Assembly (NCBI GenBank): GCA_003550305.1
Contig: QKYT01000038.1
Location: 144,145 to 208,144 of the forward strand
From: Glomus cerebriforme
Taxonomy: Eukaryota > Glomeromycota > Glomeromycetes > Glomerales > Glomeraceae
DNA: 64,000 nt
Reading direction: 5' to 3'
The translations under genes were made by a program, and so were the position numbers. Of this stretch, positions 12,416 through 22,049 are shown one piece after another. The notes beneath the pieces were generated by a model, which ran no database searches, had not been told where the DNA came from, and saw only the letters and a program-made list of their open reading frames with translations. Numbering within the stretch: the stretch's first letter is position 1; each line of letters opens with the position of its first letter.

Positions 12416-13691
12416 TTATACATTCTCTTCGGGTGTAGTGCGCATAATGGTTTCCATCCTCTTAACTCTTATAAAGTCTGATACACTTCGGATTACAATA
12501 AACCAGCCCAAGAACATGAGAATATAACTAAATATTTTTTTACGATAAAATATTTTATTAGAACGGAAATGAATAATTAGATCATTTTTTAAATAAAAAA
12601 ATATATATATAAACAAACCTTAACCATGCGCTACGAGCCAACACTTCTTTATCATTTGGATCATCATCATAATAATACCCATCATCTTGTAATGCTCTGC
12701 CACGAAGGTAGAAACCATACTGCACCAATGTAATACCCAAGCCAGCTCGGGAGCCGTTCTAATAAATAATAAATATATTTAATTCGAATTAAATAAGATC
12801 TTTTGACTAAAAAGAAAAAATTCAGTACCTTGGCAGCATGATTTGTGTGTAAAAGATAAGTCAACAAGAACCCAACAAATTGGAAGCTCATGGAGACTAT
12901 AAAAATATCATATTAATGAACAAATAAATAAATAGATATAAATATTTATATATAATTATTTTATAAATTATGTATTTACCAAGCATATTCCAAACGAAAC
13001 TAAAGAAGTTCCCTACAGGTAAACCTTCAACAAGAATTTCATCCCCACTCAAACCTGGTGCAATGATAGTTGTTTCCCAATACGGTGGTGCTGCATCAGC
13101 CGCAGCTGTTTCATATGGCTAAAAACAAAAATAAAAATTTAACATCAGTAAATGAATTTATAAATGAATTTCAAAAGAATAGATTTTTGACTTACCGGTG
13201 GATTTTCATCATCTTTATCAGCTTCTGTATCAGGTTTTGCGGACAAATTGGAAAATACGCCATCGGTTACTACAGGTAAAGCAGCTTGTTGAGTAGCATT
13301 TGGTTTTCTTTTTATTTTATTCAGTATAGATAATCTAGTTCCACCATTCTCATTTTCGTGATGATTATCATTATCAGTCGTTGATGTGGTTTCTTCTACA
13401 CTTTCAGTTACCATTGGTGTAGACTCTGTTTCTATTATTTCATCGTTATCAACGTTATTATTTGTAGAGGGAATAGGACTTGGAGAACGGGATGTGGAAG
13501 CTTCAACGATTGAGGGAGGTACCTGAAGCTCTACGACTTGAACATCGTCTTCAGCGTTAGGAACCTAAATTTGAAATGTTAGCAAAAAAAAAAAAAATTT
13601 AATATTGTTAAAACGTTTTGTAAGTACAAGTAACTTCTTTTATATACCATTAAAAGATCGGAAATGAACTTACTCGTGAGTATTTGCTCAT
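12416..13691 (-). CDS. BSD2/Ndfip-family membrane adaptor for a Rsp5/NEDD4-type ubiquitin ligase
   Basis: Six exons (13674-13691, 13196-13564, 12980-13118, 12829-12896, 12619-12758, 12416-12527) join in frame to 281 residues. The first exon encodes only MSKYSR. Residues 1-130 are disordered. A PY-type motif (AAPPYWE, about residue 140) should bind WW domains of a HECT ligase. The conserved core follows: DEILVEGLPVGNFFSFVWNM, MSFQFVGFLLTYLLH, GSRAGLGITLVQYGFYLRG and a last hydrophobic segment (ILMFLGWFIVI). This is the DUF2370/Ndfip signature. In yeast, Bsd2 with Rsp5 sorts metal transporters and misfolded membrane proteins to the vacuole. All splice junctions are GT-AG with frame kept. The short first exon rests on a good ATG context and a GTAAGT donor. 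Confidence 0.9.
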
Positions 13692-14339
13692 TTTTTTAAT
13701 ACGATATTATATTTAGTTTAAAATAAAAAAAAAGGGAAGGTGACGCTATTTTATAGAAATGAATATATAAAAAGTTTAAAAAATAAATAGTGACCTATAT
13801 ATATTTTTTATATTATATGCAAAAACCTAACTGAAGAGATTTTGTCAAGAATTTTTTACAAAAGCGGCTTGTTGCCAAGTCGGAAATATGATAATTTTAA
13901 TAGTACTACTAAAATGGGCTTTGTCCATTTGCATTTTATATCCAATCATATGTTCATCTTTAATTAATGCATGTCACACTCGTCTATAAATCTATAAATA
14001 ATACGTTTCCTCATCATGGTATGATATATTTTTTTGTAAAATAAAGAAAATCAAAATATTTATGATATTTATTTATTTGTACATTTGTACATCAATTATG
14101 AAACTTAAAATTACACTGATTTATTAAAGCAATCTTTGTAATAATTCTTTCGAAACTATTTAACTTTTCCTTAATCGCAAACAACTTTGGTTTAACTCCT
14201 GAAACTGGTAAATGTGAGATGAACCGAATGCAAAGGTTTAAAATTTATGTTTATTGAGAAAACAGATCTTGGATGGATTGTAATATATCAATAATAATCA
14301 ATACTAAGTATTATTAAGTAAAAGTTATTATTTCCTACA
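13692..14339. other. AT-rich spacer at the edge of the repeat-rich block
   Basis: The 5' flank of the BSD2-like gene, passing into DNA with many stops on both strands. No gene, RNA or clear repeat recognised. Confidence 0.4.
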
Positions 14340-14915
14340 TGAAATATCTTATGACAAATCATGGTTCTATCAAGCAAAGCCCAGAGAAAAATTTCCCAAA
14401 TGCCATTTTCATCTCCAATTTTTTGAATGTTTTCACAATAGCTGCAAGTCTTTGATATATAAAACTCATTTTAAATGATAATATGAATTCCCAATTCTTT
14501 AGCTTTGGTTATTAGACATTGTCAAAATTTATAATATGCATAACTAAGCATTTTTTGGACTGTTTTATGAGTAATTTTTCTTGTTTTTCAATTTACCATA
14601 TTTGACACTTCAAAAGGAAGAATAATAATAGCATCAAATTTATGAGTAAAAAATGCATTTGCTTTTCTATGGATTTTATTTTACAAATACATGATTTTTC
14701 ATCTTATACATGCTATAAGTCTTTTAGCCTTCTTTTTTTTATGTTTAAAAGTTAAACTATAATACTTATCTTTTTATAATATTAATTTGTTCATATAGGT
14801 GTAAAGATAAATAATTTTACTAATATCATATTTACCAATTTTGCCTATATCTTTTGTTAAAAAATCCATGAATAGAATCATCCACTTGGATTTGTTTTTA
14901 TATCTCATATTTTAA
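14340..14915 (-). pseudogene. Decayed Fanzor/TnpB-type RNA-guided nuclease (C-terminal RuvC region)
   Basis: Read on the minus strand, one frame keeps a run of family-specific peptides despite seven in-frame stops and a small frame slip near 14520. In order these are GKIGKYDISKI, then YSLTFKHKKKKAKRLI, then FDAIIILPFEVSNMVN, then KTRKITHKTVQKMLSYAYYK, then KAKELGIHIII, then NEFYISKTCSYCENIQKIG. The order and spacing match TnpB/Fanzor C-termini. PFEVS follows the RuvC core strand, and NEFYxSKTCSYC holds the second catalytic acid and the first knuckle of the zinc ribbon. The second Cys pair and the last catalytic Asp are missing: after KIGDENG the sequence goes straight to IWEIFLWALLD, which looks like a short deletion. 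It cannot be functional. No right-end RNA or partner recombinase was found. The family call rests on motif memory, not a search. Confidence 0.72.
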
Positions 14916-15345
14916 TGAATTATTGGTTTTTTTATATATATATAAATTTACAATTAGTATCTATCTTATTCAATTCAAGAATATTTATCATTCATTTATC
15001 TGTAATTTGTTATCTGTTTATTTAATCTGATTAAATTTTATTATCTATTGATCATTAAAAAAATCTGTCAGATAACAGATATTCATTATAAAATATTTAA
15101 TGTTAATAAATAACTTTAAATTGAATTCATTATTATCTATTATCTGAAAAATCTGATCTGTTAATATATTTATTATTTATATAATTACCAAATGATAGAT
15201 ATTTATCAAAAAAATCAGATAATAGGTAAATAGATTAAAATACTATCTTTTGCAATAATTAATTAACTATTTATTATACTTTTTTTTGTTTTAAAAAAAT
15301 AAGTATAAATTATATTTTATATTACCTACCAGAGATTCTTTAATA
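14916..15345. other. AT-rich low-complexity DNA
   Basis: Diffuse repetition of ATCTGTTATCTG-like words on both strands (about 14995-15245). No gene seen. Confidence 0.4.
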
Positions 15346-15590
15346 GGGTTCCTCAAACTCGAATAAAATCAAATATGAAGCCAATTTGAATTTGTCAAAT
15401 CAAATCAGGTTCGAATCAAATTCGAATTAAATATCAAATATTTGTCGAATTGACCAATCAAATTAAAGAATTTTCAAATCAAATCAATTCAAATTCAAAT
15501 CAAATCAAAAAAAAGCTGATTTAAATTTGCAAATTCAAATCAAATTCAAATCAAATATCAAATGTCAAATCAAATTGCGTATTCCTATTC
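15346..15590. repeat. Degenerate short tandem repeat built on CAAATTCAAAT
   Basis: The segment is almost wholly made of overlapping CAAATCAAATT / TTCGAAT words, a cryptic satellite with irregular period of 5-11 bp. Confidence 0.75.
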
Positions 15591-15599
15591 TTTAATATA

Positions 15600-15830
15600 A
15601 TTATATTAAAGAAACTCTAGTAGATTAGATTAGATTATAACAATAGTATTATAACCTAGCATAATATTATAGTCTAGTGGTAGTAGTAGTATCATAGTTT
15701 AATAATGATGTTATAATCTAGTGATAATATCATAGTCTAATAATAATATTATAATAATCTAATATTATAACTGAATAGTAGATAGTGTTATAATCTAATA
15801 GTTAAAGATGGCATTACAATTATATAGCCT
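15600..15830. repeat. Degenerate tandem repeat built on ATTATAATCTAATAGT
   Basis: Roughly ten imperfect copies of a 15-22 bp word containing TATAGTCTAGT or ATAATCTAATA. Arrangement is irregular and expansions such as GTAGTAGTAG are present. Confidence 0.7.
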
Positions 15831-16145
15831 ATAATAAATTACCAGATTTTTTTTTATTTATAAAATTTATAATGTAAAATTCATAATTTTGTGCACATAT
15901 AAAAATTTTTTTTGTATTTATTAATTAACAAATAAATTTTATAGTAAATTTATTCATCACATAATATGATGAATGTTATATATTACTCTAATAAATCACA
16001 TAACATCATATAACATTACTTTATTAATTATTTAATATTTTATTACTATACAACATAAAGATTATAATTATACATTTAATTATTACAATAATTATCATTA
16101 TCATTAACTTACTATCCAGCATTACTATAAACATTATTTCTTTCG
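15831..16145. other. AT-rich DNA without recognised features
   Basis: Strongly AT-rich, stops in all frames; flanks the 3' end of the MULE-type relic that follows. Confidence 0.4.
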
Positions 16146-16250
16146 TTATACATTCTTCTTATTAGGATATTTAGGAGCATAATGTCCTAATTTGTGATAC
16201 AAATTATTAAAAGCTTTTAGGCATTTTGTAGGTGGCCTACCTTTAACATG
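16146..16250 (-). pseudogene. MULE-type relic A, C-terminal zinc-knuckle end
   Basis: The minus strand encodes KGRPPTKCLKAFNN followed by CHK-type residues LGHYAPKYPNKKN and a stop. This is the same C-terminus as relic B at 20190-21120 (GRPSTK, then CSLCHKTGHYAPKCPNK), with an internal deletion and knuckle cysteines lost. Its upstream part resumes at 18551, so the relic is split by a 2.3-kb insertion. Confidence 0.7.
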
Positions 16251-16625
16251 ATCATCAAAAAGTTTTGAAAGTATTGATATATACCAAAAAATACGTTGAA
16301 CAACATTATCAGTTGTTTAACATATTATAAAATACCTGTATACTGAAGTTTAGTTAAACACATTATACACTGTTACGTAATATCTATATATCAACGCTAC
16401 TTAATATTTTTTCAATATAATAAATAGTTATAATAAATAGTTATTATATAATTATAATTTTATTTATTTTAAATTTACTTATCTAATAAATATATTAAAA
16501 AATATTTTTTTTATAAATTATAATTAAAATTTTATTAAAATTTATTAAAAATCTTTAAAATTGGGTCTGGATTATTATATTGGCCAATATTAAACATAAT
16601 TCCAGTCAAATTTGAAAATAATTCA

Positions 16626-17236
16626 NNNNNNNNNNNNNNNNNNNNNNNNNNNNNNNNNNNNNNNNNNNNNNNNNNNNNNNNNNNNNNNNNNNNNNNNNNN
16701 NNNNNNNNNNNNNNNNNNNNNNNNNNNNNNNNNNNNNNNNNNNNNNNNNNNNNNNNNNNNNNNNNNNNNNNNNNNNNNNNNNNNNNNNNNNNNNNNNNNN
16801 NNNNNNNNNNNNNNNNNNNNNNNNNNNNNNNNNNNNNNNNNNNNNNNNNNNNNNNNNNNNNNNNNNNNNNNNNNNNNNNNNNNNNNNNNNNNNNNNNNNN
16901 NNNNNNNNNNNNNNNNNNNNNNNNNNNNNNNNNNNNNNNNNNNNNNNNNNNNNNNNNNNNNNNNNNNNNNNNNNNNNNNNNNNNNNNNNNNNNNNNNNNN
17001 NNNNNNNNNNNNNNNNNNNNNNNNNNNNNNNNNNNNNNNNNNNNNNNNNNNNNNNNNNNNNNNNNNNNNNNNNNNNNNNNNNNNNNNNNNNNNNNNNNNN
17101 NNNNNNNNNNNNNNNNNNNNNNNNNNNNNNNNNNNNNNNNNNNNNNNNNNNNNNNNNNNNNNNNNNNNNNNNNNNNNNNNNNNNNNNNNNNNNNNNNNNN
17201 NNNNNNNNNNNNNNNNNNNNNNNNNNNNNNNNNNNN
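16626..17236. other. Assembly gap
   Basis: 611 consecutive N. It sits directly upstream of the tandem array, so copy number there is unknown. Confidence 0.99.
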
Positions 17237-17252
17237 TTTTTTTTTCTTATAG

Positions 17253-18160
17253 ATTCTCTGAACTTTTCAGTCCAGAATAAGAAGAAAAAATGGTAAGTTT
17301 CTTTGCAAAACTTATCATTTTTTTCATTTTTTTTTAAAGAAACATTTTTAATATTACTTCTTTTTTCTTTTGTAAGTTTTTCAGTTTTCAGTCTGATACT
17401 GAAAAGTAGGAATCAGTAAGTTTCTTCACAAGACTTACCATTTTTTTTTGTTTTTTTTTTAGAAGCGCTTATTAACATTTCTTTTTTTTCTTGTAGGTTC
17501 TCCAAGCTCTTCGATCTGGAATGAGAAGGGAAAACGGTAAGTTTTTTTGCAAAACTTATCATTTTTTTCATTTTTTTTTAAAAGAAACATTTTTAATATT
17601 TCTTTTTTTCTTTTCTTGTAGCTTCTCTATACTTTCAGTTCAATACTAGAATCAGAAACAGTAAGTTTTTCAAGTTTCTTTGGGAAACTTACCATATTTT
17701 TTTTAGTTTTCTTTTATTAGAAACGTTTCTAATATTTTCTTTCTCTTTTCTTTTGTAGGTTCTCTTGGCTTTTGAATTAGTATGTGAAATTGAAAAATGG
17801 TAAGTTTTTTTATGAAACTTGCCATTTTTTTTTCTTTGTATAGAAATGTTCTAACTGAACATTTCTCTTTTTTTTGTAGGTTTGCTCCTGGACTTAGAAA
17901 ACTGAAACGTAAGTTTTGTAATGAATATTTCGTTATGAAACTTCATTTTTTCATTTTTTTTTTATTTGTTAAAAACTTTTTAATTGAATGTTTTTCTTTT
18001 TTTTGTAGATTCAGTTTGTTTCTTGAAATTTGGGTTTTTGGAAGTTTCACAACTTAGTTGCAAAATTTAGTTTATTTATTTTTTTTATGAGAAATGTTAA
18101 TTAACATTTCTCTTTACTTTTTTGTAGATTCCAGGTTTGGGTATTGGAATTGAATAGTTA
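17253..18160 (+). repeat. Tandem array of about eight exon/intron-like units with hairpin-flanked splice sites
   Basis: Units repeat every 119-136 bp. Each starts with a 29-41 bp exon-like segment: 17253-17292, 17377-17415, 17497-17536, 17623-17660, 17759-17799, 17880-17908, 18009 on, 18128 on. Six are followed directly by GTAAGTTT; the seventh has a decayed GGAAGTTT. Each next segment is preceded by a T-rich tract ending TTGTAG (TTGTAAG once). Exon-like segments share a loose pattern (TTCTC, CTTTCAGT, GAAT, GAAA). Inside each intron-like part AAACTTAY is the inverse of the donor GTAAGTTT, and AGAAAYRTT pairs with AAYATTTCT just before the pyrimidine tract. An AATAAA signal follows at about 18217. 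No single frame stays open across all segments. This may be the 3' part of a non-coding or UTR-spliced transcript, or simply an amplified intron. Confidence 0.75.
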
Positions 18161-18550
18161 GTTAGTATAGCATAGTTAGTATATCTAGAAAGAATTTGTA
18201 ATTTAGTATATTCTTAATAAACAAATATAGTTTAAATATAATAAAATCAATTTAACAAGTTTAACAATACTTTTATTTATTAAATGTAATTAATATATGC
18301 TAAAATTTGTATTGTTATATGCGTTTTTTAACATTTTTATATGCATTTTTCAACTAACCTAGTGTTATTATATGCATTTTTAAACTGCCATTATTTTGCT
18401 GTATGTTGTTATACACCTAAAAAAGTGTTGCGCAATGCATTTTTAATTACATTGGTTGACAAAAAGTTCATTGTGCAACACTTTTTTGGTGTTGAGCAAC
18501 ACATGGTGTATGTTGACATATTATATGCCTGTTCAAAACTTTCTGATGAT

Positions 18551-18870
18551 ATACTAATGGATCTCTAATATCATCAGCATCATAAATGTGTCCATCAAAC
18601 AAATTTATAACATTATCTGAAATTTAATGCTCTTTAGTAACAATTAATTGAGTATTTTTATGTTATTTTTCCTCGTTAGCAATATAAAATAAGATTAGGT
18701 TGTCTAGATTTTTTTGATCATTTTCTTTTATTGAATAATTTAATGCTTTCTTAAAATAATCCATAATTTAACCATATTTAATCTTTTTTTGTATATGATG
18801 GTGAATCTAAATTTCTTGAATATTGTTGTAATGTTTAAAAATAAATTCTTGTATATTATCATTTTAAGAC
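18551..18870 (-). pseudogene. MULE-type relic A, upstream continuation
   Basis: Nucleotide alignment by eye to 20395-20700 is clear (GGATCT-TTAATATCATC, ATGTGTCCATCA, AATAATTTAATGCTT). It carries many stops and indels. It ends the copy that begins at 16146. Confidence 0.65.
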
Positions 18871-19859
18871 TATAGGCACAAATTCTTTATTTTAAATGTT
18901 ATTGTACAGACATTCCATTTTCGATTTTTGTATATTAAAAATACTAAAAAAAAGAGTGTATAATATAAAATTTAAGTTGATATAATAAATCAAAATACTG
19001 TATGTATAAGCTACTGTATAACAAATATTACATTAATTAATAATAATTTAAATATGTAATGATTATGATAATTTCATACCTGCAACATATAAATTTACTA
19101 TTTTTTATAAATGTACATATATGGGAATAAAAATGTAAATATTCAGAAAAGAAGTCTAAAATTCGCAAATTATTAAATATTAATTATATTATCCAAGTTA
19201 TTAACCATGTAAAGATTAATGTAAAATATACATATATGAATACAAAGACTCAAAAAATCATATTAATTCATTATTATGCATATATGTAAATATTTTGCTA
19301 TTCTTACAGTTTTCCTCATTTATATTAACTTTCTTCTATTTACTATTTTTTCTTTTTTCATTACTTCTTTTTCTTCCATTCCTTTTACATCACTTTAAAA
19401 TTCCTTTTTACTTCCTATTTATTACTTCTAATAATAATTATCAACATGCAATTGCGTATTATTTCATTTATATATATTTGGTTAAAATCATCTAGATATA
19501 ATTATAACTGTATCATTTTCTCATGATGTTAAATAATAAATATTATAATACAATATCCATAAATTATTATTTGTTAATTTATTAAGTTTTTCTGATTATA
19601 AAAAGATAAGCTTTTATGAATAATTACAATTTAGGTATAAGCTAAATCAATCATCTAAACCAATCTTGAACTAAAACTTTTCTTACACAGATGTATGTAT
19701 ATTTAACACCAAACTTATATCATAAGAGAAAAATATAAGTCTTGTTTTTAAAAAATTAAATGATCTCTTCAATTTAATAAAAATTATGATCTTTCAAAAT
19801 TACATTAAATTCATTTATGAATTGAATTTTAATAATTTACAGTCACATGTTAAGTATTT
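18871..19859. other. AT-rich DNA without recognised genes
   Basis: Both strands are full of stops. A short pyrimidine-rich stretch (about 19295-19420) gives a meaningless hydrophobic open frame. No element ends found. Confidence 0.4.
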
Positions 19860-20010
19860 CTATTGTAATATCATGTAAATCTTACAAACTGTAAATATAT
19901 AAAATATTTTGACTGTAATATCATATAAATCTTATAGACTATAAATATACAAAATATTTTGATCATAATATTATATAAATTTTATAAACTGTAAATATTA
20001 AATTTATTTA
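19860..20010. repeat. Three tandem copies of a ~60-bp AT-rich unit
   Basis: Units share TAATATCATRTAAATCTTA-ARACTRTAAATAT-AAAATATTTTG; they diverge by scattered substitutions. Confidence 0.7.
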
Positions 20011-20189
20011 TCGCACCCGCTATAAAATGTTAAATATCGCCTTATATAAAATCACGTGATATCACATGACTTCNAAAATNTNANTTTAATTCAAATGCAA
20101 ACTGCAATAAAATATAAAATAATTTTCTTTTATTAATATATATTNATACAATGTCAATATCATTAAGANATTAACTATAAACAATTAAC

Positions 20190-21120
20190 AATTTACATTA
20201 GGCATTTTCCTTGTTAGGACATTTAGGTGCATAATGTCCCGTTTTATGACATAAACTACATCTATGTCCACTAACTTTATTTTTCTTTTCTTCACTATTA
20301 AGATTAACTTGTTGACTATTGCTGGTGCTTCCTACTTTATTATGTACTTCATTAAATGCTTTCAATCATTTAGTAGAAGGTCTGCCTTTACCCCGACATA
20401 CAATAGGATCTTTAATATCATTGACATTATAAACATGTCCATCATGTAACTTTACAGTATTATTCGAAGGCTGAGATTCTTCAGTAGCAGTTTGACATTT
20501 AGATTCACGTTCTTCTATCTTTTTAGCAATATAAGACAATATCATGTCATCCAAATTTTTCTCATCATCATCATCTAGTGAATAATTTAATACTTGTTTA
20601 AAATGACCCATAATTCTACTATAATTCAATTTTTTTTTGTATTTGACGCTGAACTTGAACTTCTTAAACATTGTTATAATGCCTAGGATTAAGTATTTAT
20701 TCATGATTATTAGTTAAAAAATTTTGAGAAGATGTATTAATAAATGGTTCACTATATATGAAATCAATGATTTTCTATGCATTATCATGTAACCATCTTG
20801 ACGGCATTAACATTATGTGAAATAAAGCATGCTGATTTTCAACCATTAATTTAAAATAGTGATGGCAAATAATTCCAGAAAAAACTAATAACAAACATGT
20901 ACATAAATGGGTACCATTATTGAGAATGATGATATGTTGGTAAGAATTTAGTGCAATATAGGGAATTATTCGCCATACTTCCTTAATAGATTCTCTTAAA
21001 ATGGAATTTAATAATGCATTCAAATATGATTGGTAAAAATCATAATAATCTTCAGAAATATTGATTTCTTTAATGTTCTGATCATTAAATGCATCTTCAT
21101 TATATACCGTTTGATCCTAA
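20190..21120 (-). pseudogene. MULE/FAR1-type transposase relic B (SWIM domain and zinc knuckle)
   Basis: Read on the minus strand from 21023 down. A SWIM-type zinc finger is visible in GTHLCTCLLLVFSGIICHH (CxC ... CxH). Further on come an Asp-rich segment, the basic GRPSTK motif, and a CCHC-like knuckle CSLCHKTGHYAPKC near 20210-20260 with a stop at about 20196. This order (SWIM, linker, basic motif, knuckle) is that of Mutator-like transposases and FAR1-type proteins. The catalytic DDE part is absent. The frame breaks at 20365 (TGA), around 20705-20775 and above 21023. A few N lie just downstream (about 20074-20170). It matches relic A, giving two copies within 5 kb. Confidence 0.75.
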
Positions 21121-21170
21121 AATAAATAAATATAATAATATTAGTTAAATGATTCCTAATACAAAACTAC

Positions 21171-21655
21171 ACTTTTTCCCCTAGCCAACTTTCCTAACCC
21201 TAACCCAACGCTAATTAAGCTCACATTTTTTTTTAAACCACTTTCTTAACCCGAATCCAATACTACTTTAAACCCATATTTTTTTCTCCTAACCCACTTT
21301 CCTAACCCTAACCCAATGCTAATTAAGCCCACATTTTTTTTTTCTAACCCACTTTTTTAACTCTAACCCAACGCTACTTTAAGCTCATGTTTTTTCTCCT
21401 AACCCACTTTCCTAATCCTAACCCAATGCTAATTAAGCTCACATTTTTTTTTCTAACCTACTTTCCTAACCCTAACCCAACGCTACTTTAAGCCCATATT
21501 TTTTTCTCCTAACCCACTTTTCTAACCCTAACCTAATGCTAATTAAGCCCATGTTTTTTTTTCTAACTCACTTTTCTAACCCTAACCTAACGCTAATTAA
21601 GCCCACATTTTTTTCTTCTAACCCACTTTCCTAATCCTAACCCAAACTCATATTA
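21171..21655. repeat. Minisatellite with CCTAACCCTAACCCAA core
   Basis: About eight units of roughly 55-65 bp. Each contains TCTAACCCACTTTCCTAACCC or a close variant, then CAATGCTAATTAAGCCCACA or CAACGCTACTTTAAGCCCAT, then a T run. The two variants tend to alternate, which suggests a dimeric unit of about 120 bp. The TAACCC words resemble vertebrate-type telomere repeats but are broken up every unit. Confidence 0.85.
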
Positions 21656-22049
21656 CCAAACTTTATACATACCAGGGAAAGAAATGTAAGAACTACAACT
21701 TCATCACTACTACCTCGTCTTAAATCATTACAATCTCATCAACACCACCTTGACCTAAAATCACATCATCATCATCTCATCCTAAAATCACCACAACCTT
21801 ATTATCATTACCTCGATCTAAAATCACCACAACCTCATCAACATCACCTTAAATTAATATACGAAATAACATACCCTTAGTATTTTCCTTTTTATCCCAA
21901 TAATCTGTTGTAATGTCAAATATTATTAAAAGATATTCAAATATTAATGTATTAAGAAGTTGTCAAACTTCAGGTCATAAAAAGTAAGTATATCAAATTT
22001 GTCATACAACAATATATTATATTATATATATACGTATCCTTCAATGTGA
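21656..22049. repeat. Degenerate CATCA/CACCAC-rich repeat and AT-rich spacer
   Basis: Between about 21700 and 21855 a 35-60 bp word (CTAAAATCACCACAACCTCATCA) recurs four times with changes. The rest is AT-rich with no gene. Confidence 0.6.

Larger units (their letters stand above)
16251..18550. mobile_element. TIR-bounded insertion nested in MULE-type relic A
   Basis: The two ends are inverted repeats of about 19 bp: ATCATCAAAAAGTTTTGAA at 16251 and the inverse of TTCAAAACTTTCTGATGAT at 18532-18550 (one mismatch). The outside flanks are consecutive parts of one MULE-type relic. Removing the insert with one AT dinucleotide restores an 11-bp stretch that aligns base for base with the uninterrupted copy at 20385-20400. 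The AT may be a 2-bp target duplication or part of the repeat. Subterminal DNA near 18390-18510 contains further inverted words (AAGTGTTGCGCAATG with CATTGTGCAACACTT). The interior has a 611-bp assembly gap and a tandem exon/intron-like array. No transposase is visible; one could lie in the gap. Confidence 0.7.

Noticed and set aside
16612..17280. 222-codon open frame across the gap
   Set aside because: Almost all of it is N; it carries no information.
21171..21655. True telomere or chromosome end
   Set aside because: TAACCC words are broken every ~60 bp by unrelated sequence, and DNA continues normally on both sides.
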